From: an uncultured Actinomycetes bacterium | GTDB lineage: Bacteria > Actinomycetota > Actinomycetes > Nanopelagicales > Nanopelagicaceae | DNA length: 6,849 bases | Assembly: GCA_903839585.1 (NCBI GenBank) | Contig: CAIMCU010000160.1 | Location: forward strand, 1-6,849 | Direction of reading: 5' to 3' | Part shown: piece after piece, positions 1-4,987 of the stretch | How the letters are laid out: each line of letters opens with the position of its first letter | Numbering within the stretch: position 1 is the stretch's first letter | Position numbers and translations under genes: made by a program | The notes under the pieces: generated by a model | The model's input: only the letters and a program-made list of their open reading frames with translations | Databases searched by the model: none | Told to the model about the DNA's origin: nothing

Positions 1-420
1 ATCATGAAGGGCGTTAAGGCGACTCTTCCTGGTGTATTTGCAGATGACACCCTTCAGAAGCGCCTACTTGGCGTAGACCCAGCACTAACTGACTTCTCAT
101 ATGCTCCTGAGTCATATGACGCAGTTATGTTGATCGCATTGGCAGCAGAGCAGGGTAAGGCTACGGATGGTAAGACAATCCGTGACAACCTCGTCTCTGT
201 TTCAAAGGGTGGCACAAAGTGCACAACCTTTGCTGATTGCAAGAAGCTCATCGCTGATGGCGAAGATATCGACTACGACGGCGTTTCTGGTCCAGTTGAG
301 TTCGCTGACAACGGAGATCCTTCATACGCAACAATGGGTATCTACCAGTACACAGCTAATGACAAGTATGTAGCGCTTCCAGCAGAGTTCATCTCTGGTG
401 ATGTGCCAGCAGCTGAGTAA
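1..420 (+). CDS. livK: Branched-chain amino acid ABC transporter substrate-binding protein, C-terminal part (5' end outside window)
   Basis: This is the C-terminal 139 residues of a type I periplasmic-binding-fold protein (Peripla_BP_6/LivK family). The frame is open from base 1 and ends at TAA 418-420; the ATG at base 4 is internal, not the start. Supporting features are the YAPESYDAVMLIALAAE helix typical of this family and the closing strand region DYDGVSGPVEFADNGDP followed by TMGIYQYTANDKYV. Family knowledge: the protein is secreted, usually lipid-anchored in Gram-positives, and delivers leucine/isoleucine/valine or related compounds to LivHM; the true ligand cannot be read from this fragment. 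Two cysteines (codons 220-222 and 238-240, Cx5C) could form a disulfide outside the cell. Codons lean to AAG, GGT and GAC, which suggests strong expression. The gene converges on livF, 70 bp away, instead of sitting in the transporter operon. The signal peptide and most of the first lobe are upstream of the window. Confidence 0.92.
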   Translation: MMKGVKATLPGVFADDTLQKRLLGVDPALTDFSYAPESYDAVMLIALAAEQGKATDGKTIRDNLVSVSKGGTKCTTFADCKKLIADGEDIDYDGVSGPVEFADNGDPSYATMGIYQYTANDKYVALPAEFISGDVPAAE

Positions 421-435
421 TTAGCAAAAAGCAGT

Positions 436-471
436 AAGAAGGGCCCGCCGGTTATCCGGCGGGCCCTTCTT
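436..471. terminator. Bidirectional Rho-independent terminator between convergent livK and livF
   Basis: A perfect 16-bp inverted repeat: left arm 436-451 (AAGAAGGGCCCGCCGG), loop TTAT 452-455, right arm 456-471. On the plus strand the right arm ends in U-rich sequence (CTTCTTCTTT), and a run of seven T lies at 482-488. On the minus strand the stem is preceded by an A-rich stretch and followed by ACTGCTTTTT. It starts 15 nt after the livK stop and ends 19 nt from the livF stop, so it can end transcription of both genes. Stem length, GC content and position make this a confident call; activity in each direction is inferred. Confidence 0.9.
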
Positions 472-490
472 CTTTAAGATCTTTTTTTAG

Positions 491-1225
491 CTACTTAGCT
501 AATGTTCCAAGGTAGAGCTCAATAACCTTAGGATCGGTAGATAGTGACTTACCGGTTCCTTCGTAGGCGTTTTTGCCTTGATCTAGGACGTAGCCTCGGT
601 CAACAATTTGAAGACAACGTCTTGCATTCTGCTCAACCATAATGACGGTTACGCCGATCTTGTTGATCTCACGCACGCGAACAAATACCTCATCCTGAAG
701 TGCGGGGGAGAGACCAGCGCTTGGCTCATCGAGAAGCAGTACGGATGGATCCATCATAAGAGCGCGCCCCATCGCAACCATCTGTCGCTCTCCACCTGAG
801 AGTGAGCCCGCGCGCTGCTTGCGCCGTGTACCTAAGGTTGGAAATAAGCTGGTGACGAAATCAAAACGCTCTGAAAACTTCTCAGGGGATTGGAAAGCCC
901 CCATTTGAAGGTTCTCTTCGATGGTAAGAGATGGGAAAACGTTGTTGCTTTGAGGAACAAAGCCGATTCCACGTTCTACCAACTCATCGGCGCGCATGTT
1001 TGTAATCTCTTGCCCATTGAGTTTTACATGGCCTTCGCGAACCTTGACTAGACCAAAGAGAGCTTTGAGTAGGGTTGATTTACCGGCACCGTTAGGGCCG
1101 ATGATTCCAACTAGCTCGCCCTTGTTTGCGTAGAGGTTACATCCATTGAGAATGTTGATTCCTGGTAGGTATCCAGCGATGAGATCCTTCGCATCTACCA
1201 AGCTCGCGGTATTTTGTGAACTCAT
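491..1225 (-). CDS. livF: Branched-chain amino acid ABC transporter ATP-binding protein LivF
   Basis: This 244-residue cytoplasmic ATPase is the second nucleotide-binding subunit of the Liv importer. All ABC motifs are intact: Walker A GPNGAGKST at residues 43-51, Q-loop Q92 (FVPQ), signature LSGGE 142-146, Walker B VLLLDE 162-167 and D-loop SAGLSP. The switch position reads VEQNA (Q199) in place of histidine, which is normal for LivF and separates it from LivG. Length matches the family (about 235-245). The start ATG lies 2 nt after the livG stop, with GAGGG (plus-strand 1235-1239) 9 nt upstream as ribosome binding site. It is the last gene of the minus-strand livHMGF operon and ends just before the convergent terminator. 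Confidence 0.97.
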   Translation of the reverse strand: MSSQNTASLVDAKDLIAGYLPGINILNGCNLYANKGELVGIIGPNGAGKSTLLKALFGLVKVREGHVKLNGQEITNMRADELVERGIGFVPQSNNVFPSLTIEENLQMGAFQSPEKFSERFDFVTSLFPTLGTRRKQRAGSLSGGERQMVAMGRALMMDPSVLLLDEPSAGLSPALQDEVFVRVREINKIGVTVIMVEQNARRCLQIVDRGYVLDQGKNAYEGTGKSLSTDPKVIELYLGTLAK

Positions 1226-1227
1226 TG

Positions 1228-2091
1228 CTATGCACCCTCATTCGTTGAAGATAGGTCAAGGTTGTGATGTGCTCCGAGGTAGGCCTCAATAACTTGTGGG
1301 TTGCCCATAACCGAGGCTGGTGTTCCCTCCGCGATTACCTTTCCTTGCGCCATGACGATAACCCAGTCGCTAATCTCGTGGACCATATCCATGTCATGCT
1401 CAACGAAGAGAACGGTCTTTCCTTCGGTACGTAACTCTTTAATGTGTTCAAGGAGTGACTGCTTAAGTGCAGGGTTTACACCTGCCATAGGTTCATCGAG
1501 CATAACCATCTCTGGTTCAACCATTAACGCTCTAGCCATCTCAAGAAGTTTTCTCTGTCCACCAGAGAGAGCTGCCGCAAAGTCATCCTGCTTTTCGAGA
1601 AGTTTGAAGTTCTTCAAGATGCTAGTTGCCTTCTCGCGAATCTGCGCCTCCTGTGCACGCCAGATCCAAGGGAAGACAGATTTAAGAACCGACTCACCTT
1701 TCTGACCACGCGCTCCGAGAGCCATATTCTCAATTACCGTTAAGCGGTAGAGAGCCTTTGTTAATTGAAAGGTTCTAACCATTCCAAGGCGGGCAACCTT
1801 ATGAGGAGGCACACCGTTAAGAGGAGTGCCGTTAAAGCTCCAAGTTCCTGAGTTTGGAGAGTCATACCCTGTCAGAAGGTTGAAGAAGGTTGTCTTACCA
1901 GCACCGTTTGGTCCGATGAGGGCGGTGATAGATCCACGTTGAATCTCAACGTGATCCACATCTACAGCTGTCAGACCGCCAAACTGGCGAGTGATTTTGT
2001 CTGCAACAAGTATTGAATCTGGTTTAGATGAACCAGGAGTTGGAGAGGTTGTTGCTGCAAAACCAGTTCCATCGCTATTACGCTTTTGCAT
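1228..2091 (-). CDS. livG: Branched-chain amino acid ABC transporter ATP-binding protein LivG
   Basis: This 287-residue cytoplasmic ATPase pairs with LivF to power LivHM. Motifs: Walker A GPNGAGKTT at 60-68, Q-loop Q109 (RTFQL), signature LSGGQ 175-179, Walker B MVMLDE 195-200 and switch histidine H232 (VEHDM). The helical segment at about 130-170 and the C-terminal EAYLG are typical of LivG (BCA_ABC_TP_C). The first 26 or so residues are a Ser/Thr/Pro/Gly-rich tail before the ABC core begins at SILVADKI, longer than in enterobacterial LivG. The start is supported by a strong AAGGAG 10 nt upstream, and no ATG or GTG occurs in frame between it and the core. The gene overlaps the end of livM by 14 nt, so translational coupling is likely. 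Confidence 0.97.
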   Translation of the reverse strand: MQKRNSDGTGFAATTSPTPGSSKPDSILVADKITRQFGGLTAVDVDHVEIQRGSITALIGPNGAGKTTFFNLLTGYDSPNSGTWSFNGTPLNGVPPHKVARLGMVRTFQLTKALYRLTVIENMALGARGQKGESVLKSVFPWIWRAQEAQIREKATSILKNFKLLEKQDDFAAALSGGQRKLLEMARALMVEPEMVMLDEPMAGVNPALKQSLLEHIKELRTEGKTVLFVEHDMDMVHEISDWVIVMAQGKVIAEGTPASVMGNPQVIEAYLGAHHNLDLSSTNEGA

Positions 2092-3073
2092 CGAGTGCCA
2101 ACTCCTTCTTATCTCCGAAGATTCCTTGTGGCCTAAAGATCATCAAGAGCATCAGACCAATTCCCATCAACATGAAGCGGATCTGGCCAACTTGATTGAC
2201 CCCGATGAGCCAGTCTGGAATAACGTTATTAGTAACGCCCTCACGCAAAACCTGCTCGATAAAGACGATGAGGAACCAGAAAATCATTGCACCGACGATT
2301 GGAGAGAAGACTCTGGCCGCTCCGCCCAGGATCAAGACCGTATATGCGAAGAAGGTAAGAGCGGTACCGTAGTTGTCAGGCTGAACAGATTGACGTGAAA
2401 GCGCGTATACAAAGCCTCCAAATGAACCGATGATTCCGCCGATAATGAGCGACTGCATCTTATAGAGGTAGACGTTCTTACCTAATGAACGAACAGCGTC
2501 CTCATCCTCGCGGATAGCGCGCATGAGTCGACCCCACGGTGAGTTGACCATGACCCACATGATGAAGATTATGAGAGCTACAAGGGTCCATCCGGTGAGT
2601 ACGACCCAAAGATCGTTGGCGTTGAAGCGAAGAATCGGTGTATCTAATCCAGTCTTAAATGGATTGAGATCAAAGAACTCTTTACCAAACTTACCGGTAA
2701 TTCCATCTGATCCGCCAAGCCACTCATTGAAGGTTGCTGAGCGTGCGATCTGCCTAACGATCTCAGCCGCTGCGATGGTAACAATGGCAAGGTAGTCGGC
2801 TCGAAGGCGAAGGGTTGGGACTCCAAGAAGTAGAGCAAAGATGATGGAGTTAAAGATTCCTATAAGAAAGGCGATCCACAGCGGGATGCCAAAGGAGATG
2901 ACCGGAACTGCAACGCTGTAAGCACCGATGGCAAGGAAGCCGGCCTGTCCGAAGTTGAGCAAGCCTGTGTAACCAAAGTGCATGTTAAGACCGATGGCAG
3001 CCAAGGCGAAGATAATGGTGTTGACGCCGATTGTTGCGCTTAAAGTCTGTTGAATAATAAAGAGAAAGTCCAT
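2078..3073 (-). CDS. livM: Branched-chain amino acid ABC transporter permease LivM
   Basis: This 331-residue polytopic membrane protein is one of the two channel subunits. It shows repeated hydrophobic segments (about 15-32, 45-60, 64-86, 92-110, 155-178, 207-227, 240-275 and 298-313). Family hallmarks are GLNMHFGYTGLLNFGQAGF (28-46) near the N-terminus, the EAA-like coupling loop RAIREDEDAVRSLGKN (185-200) that contacts the ATPases, and the C-terminal RPQGIFG (314-320). Length is normal for the family in Gram-positives. The ATG directly follows the livH TAA, with GAGAGGA (plus-strand 3082-3088) 8 nt upstream. Its last codons contain the livG Shine-Dalgarno sequence. It forms a heterodimeric channel with LivH; no truncation is seen. 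Confidence 0.96.
   Translation of the reverse strand: MDFLFIIQQTLSATIGVNTIIFALAAIGLNMHFGYTGLLNFGQAGFLAIGAYSVAVPVISFGIPLWIAFLIGIFNSIIFALLLGVPTLRLRADYLAIVTIAAAEIVRQIARSATFNEWLGGSDGITGKFGKEFFDLNPFKTGLDTPILRFNANDLWVVLTGWTLVALIIFIMWVMVNSPWGRLMRAIREDEDAVRSLGKNVYLYKMQSLIIGGIIGSFGGFVYALSRQSVQPDNYGTALTFFAYTVLILGGAARVFSPIVGAMIFWFLIVFIEQVLREGVTNNVIPDWLIGVNQVGQIRFMLMGIGLMLLMIFRPQGIFGDKKELALDAKA
2102..2107 (-). promoter_or_regulatory. Shine-Dalgarno site of livG, inside livM
   Basis: On the minus strand this reads AAGGAG, a near-perfect anti-16S match, 10 nt before the livG ATG (2091-2089). It falls within the final Lys-Lys-Glu-Leu codons of livM. It fixes the livG start and supports the unusual N-terminal tail of LivG as translated. 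Confidence 0.8.
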
Positions 3074-4372
3074 TTATCCAATCCTCTCTTTTCTACCTAA
3101 TATTCCTTGAGGGCGGACAATCAAAATTAGGATAAGGACTATCAGCGCACCTACGTACTTAAGCTCTGTAGGGATAAAGAGCGTTGAGAGTTGAACAAAG
3201 AGTCCAATGATGATGGAGCCGACCAATGCACCGTTGGCCGTACCTAAGCCACCCAAAGTGACAGCTGCAAATATGAGGAGAAGCATGTCCTGCCCCATAA
3301 GGAAGCTAACGCCCTGATTGACCGTGACGATTACGCCGGCGTAGCTTGCAAGGCCTGCTCCAAGTATCCAAACCGCCCTAATCACCTTTTGGACATCGAT
3401 TCCTGAGGCTGAGGCTAACGCTGGATTATCTGCAACCGCACGGCTGGCCTTACCCATGCGTGTTCTAAGGAGCCACAGCGTTGCAAAGATGATGAATAGA
3501 ACACCGATGATGGTTGTCAGTATCGACTTTGGAGTGATGTTTACTAGGCCGAGTTCGAGTCCGGCCTGTCCTGCATACTGCGGAAGCTGGCGTGTGTCTC
3601 CTCCAAAGAGGAAGAGGAAGAAGTAACGTAGGAAAATCGCAAGGCCGATAGAGACAACCAGCATCGCGATCAATCCGGTGCCTCGTTTGCGAAGCGGCCT
3701 CCATAAGTATCGATCCTGCAGATAACCAGATATGAAGGCTCCTAATATCACCGCAATAGGTGCAGCGACGATTACAGGGAGTTTGATAATGGCGCTGAGG
3801 TAATAGGTAAGCAGACCTGCAAAGGTCAAAATCTCTCCGTGAGCAAAGTTTGTTAACCCAGTAGTTCCGAAGATTAAGTTAAGTCCAAGAGCGGCTAAAC
3901 CAATGACTAACCCAAGAATAATTCCATCCACGGTCAGCTGAGCTGAACGCTCCAGGAGTGAAGCCTTCTCTACTCCAGGGCCAATAGGAAAGAGCAAGCG
4001 AAGATCAACGCCGAGCATGAAGACGTTCGCTTTGATCGTCGCCTTAGTTGGATCTGTTAAGCCTTGTCCCGATGGAAGATCATCCTGGTTGATAGTTGCG
4101 CTAAAGCTTCCTTTGGTTGGAATCGCAACTTCCCATGCTCCCTGGGCATCTGTTGAGACATCTGCGCTAAAACCGCTTGGACCGACAACTAAAACGCCAA
4201 TACCAGGTAGCGGCTTGCCATCCTTATCGGTGATGATTCCGTAGAGCTTTGTCTCTGAAGATTGAGTGTTTGCAACCTCCGGTGTTTCATCTGCGGCCAA
4301 AGAGCTAGATGATAGAAAGATGGTCGATGTCAAAGAAGTCAGCGTTAGCATCACCATTGCGCTAACTCTCAC
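3074..4372 (-). CDS. livH: Branched-chain amino acid ABC transporter permease LivH with N-terminal secreted Ig-like/carboxypeptidase-regulatory-like domain
   Basis: First gene of the liv operon and second channel subunit. Numbering from the GTG at 4372 (432 aa): signal peptide about 1-26 (VRVSAMVMLTLTSL..., cleavage likely after SSLA); a beta-rich domain about 42-128 (LYGIITDKDGKPLPGIGVLV, then STDAQGAWEVAIPTKGSF), which resembles CarboxypepD_reg/transthyretin-like folds; then the LivH permease from about 145, with GTTGLTNFAHGEILTFAG, a coupling loop RAVADNPALASASGID, and the terminal RPQGILG. Enterobacterial LivH is near 300 aa, so the first 130 or so residues are extra. I recall similar N-terminal extensions in other actinobacterial LivH proteins, but could not check. 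The start is uncertain: the frame is open to TTG 4483, which lies directly behind a terminator-like hairpin. GTG 4372 gives a compact signal peptide and has AGAGGAG upstream, though spaced 14 nt; TTG 4465 has GGAG at 6 nt; ATG 4357 is also possible. No convincing promoter was found. Confidence 0.93.
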   Translation of the reverse strand: MRVSAMVMLTLTSLTSTIFLSSSSLAADETPEVANTQSSETKLYGIITDKDGKPLPGIGVLVVGPSGFSADVSTDAQGAWEVAIPTKGSFSATINQDDLPSGQGLTDPTKATIKANVFMLGVDLRLLFPIGPGVEKASLLERSAQLTVDGIILGLVIGLAALGLNLIFGTTGLTNFAHGEILTFAGLLTYYLSAIIKLPVIVAAPIAVILGAFISGYLQDRYLWRPLRKRGTGLIAMLVVSIGLAIFLRYFFLFLFGGDTRQLPQYAGQAGLELGLVNITPKSILTTIIGVLFIIFATLWLLRTRMGKASRAVADNPALASASGIDVQKVIRAVWILGAGLASYAGVIVTVNQGVSFLMGQDMLLLIFAAVTLGGLGTANGALVGSIIIGLFVQLSTLFIPTELKYVGALIVLILILIVRPQGILGRKERIG

Positions 4373-4486
4373 AAAGTAAAAGCGTGCTCCTCTTAGTGAA
4401 CGAGAAGCTTGCTTACTCTTGCTTTCTTGAGAGGGTATTTGCAACGTGTCTATTTTCAGAGACAAGGCGCTCTCCAATTCCAAAAT

Positions 4487-4522
4487 CTCGTAGAAAGGGG
4501 CGCTGAGCCAGCGCCCTACGAG
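4487..4522 (-). terminator. Terminator-like hairpin between the thioesterase gene and livH
   Basis: Two nested inverted repeats: inner arms GGGCGCT (4498-4504) and AGCGCCC (4510-4516) around a 5-nt loop, and outer arms CTCGTA (4487-4492) and TACGAG (4517-4522). They give 13 bp with a 5-nt bulge (4493-4497) on one side. On the minus strand the hairpin begins about 20 nt after the thioesterase stop and is followed by ATTTTGG, a short U run. This fits an intrinsic terminator of the thioesterase gene that insulates livH, though the U tract is short. It could instead be an attenuator-like or RNA-stability element in a read-through transcript. Confidence 0.6.
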
Positions 4523-4541
4523 GCAACCTTAACCAGTCGGA

Positions 4542-4952
4542 CTATCTTTGGGCAAGGATGAGACATGTAATCCTTGCGGTACAGGTTCTCTGGCCGGCTT
4601 CATTGGTGATTACGACATCGTATGAGCACATTGTGTTTCCTAATGAGATAGCGCTAGCAACCGCTGTGACGACTCCAGAGACCGCTGACTTGTGATGGGT
4701 GGCGTTGATGTCCACGCCAACGATTCTGCGATCAGCACCGGCGTGAAGTTGTGTCCCGATGGAGCCAAGAGATTCGGCAAGGACGACGTTAGCTCCACCA
4801 TGCAACAATCCCATCGGTTGTGTATTTCCTTCAACGGGCATAGTCCCGACGAGACGTAGCGGTGAGGCTTCGATTATTTCGATGCCCATCTTTTTGTCGA
4901 GTGCACCGCTTCCGCGTTCACGAATTAACTGAAGGTAATCAGGCTGCGTCAT
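4542..4952 (-). CDS. Hotdog-fold acyl-CoA thioesterase, PaaI/YdiI (MenI-like) family
   Basis: This 136-residue cytoplasmic enzyme is predicted to hydrolyse an acyl- or aryl-CoA thioester. The central segment QPMGLLHGGANVVLAESLGS (residues 45-64) is very close to the active-site helix of E. coli YdiI (1,4-dihydroxy-2-naphthoyl-CoA hydrolase). Q45, H51 and E60 match the spacing of the YdiI residues Q48, H54 and E63 as I remember them, with Glu as the catalytic base or nucleophile. The following VGVDINATHHKSA strand and turn is also conserved. Length is normal for a single-hotdog subunit, which usually forms tetramers. The substrate is not determined: menaquinone synthesis (MenI role), phenylacetyl-CoA salvage or general CoA recycling are all possible. 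No Shine-Dalgarno sequence precedes the ATG; a -10-like TACTAT ends 7 nt upstream, so the mRNA may be leaderless. It is transcribed divergently from polA. Confidence 0.9.
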   Translation of the reverse strand: MTQPDYLQLIRERGSGALDKKMGIEIIEASPLRLVGTMPVEGNTQPMGLLHGGANVVLAESLGSIGTQLHAGADRRIVGVDINATHHKSAVSGVVTAVASAISLGNTMCSYDVVITNEAGQRTCTARITCLILAQR

Positions 4953-4959
4953 AAGTGAA

Positions 4960-4965
4960 ATAGTA
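4960..4965 (-). promoter_or_regulatory. Putative -10 element of the thioesterase gene (leaderless transcript)
   Basis: The minus strand reads TACTAT, five of six bases matching TATAAT at the key positions of the actinobacterial TANNNT pattern, with only 7 nt before the ATG. That distance would place transcription initiation at the A of the start codon. No ribosome binding site exists in the gap, which agrees with leaderless translation, common in Actinobacteria. The -35 region is poor (TAGTCG at 17-nt spacing). Confidence 0.5.
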
Positions 4966-4974
4966 ACTTGTTAC
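4963..4974. promoter_or_regulatory. Inverted repeat GTAAC-TT-GTTAC in the divergent promoter region
   Basis: A 5-bp perfect dyad with a 2-nt spacer lies almost centrally in the 35 bp between the thioesterase and polA starts, overlapping the minus-strand -10 candidate. Its position would let a bound dimer affect both genes. The arms are short, so chance occurrence is quite possible. Confidence 0.3.
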
Positions 4975-4975
4975 A

Positions 4976-4981
4976 TAGGAT
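4976..4981 (+). promoter_or_regulatory. polA start-proximal element: -10-like TAGGAT or weak Shine-Dalgarno AGGA
   Basis: TAGGAT fits TANNNT and ends 6 nt before the polA ATG, the spacing expected for a leaderless transcript. The embedded AGGA (4977-4980), 7 nt before the ATG, could equally act as a weak ribosome binding site on a transcript starting further upstream, within the thioesterase gene. Sequence alone does not decide; no clear -35 is visible at 17 nt. Confidence 0.4.
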
Positions 4982-4987
4982 GCGACT

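Noticed and set aside
1301..1705. Plus-strand open frame of 134 codons opposite livG
   Set aside because: Antisense shadow of a conserved ATPase; the Ser/Cys-rich translation is typical of a reversed coding frame.
1991..2398. Plus-strand open frame of 135 codons opposite livG and livM
   Set aside because: It lies antisense across two clearly real genes, its translation resembles no family I know, and it has no ribosome site or gene-like composition.
3074..4483. Longest livH reading frame, starting at TTG 4483
   Set aside because: The TTG falls directly after the hairpin 4487-4522 and lacks a good ribosome site; later starts give a normal signal peptide. It is kept as an alternative, not the preferred model.
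4425..4483. Possible liv operon promoter, TTGGAG - 17 nt - AATAGA on the minus strand
   Set aside because: Both hexamers match the consensus poorly and similar matches occur by chance in this composition.
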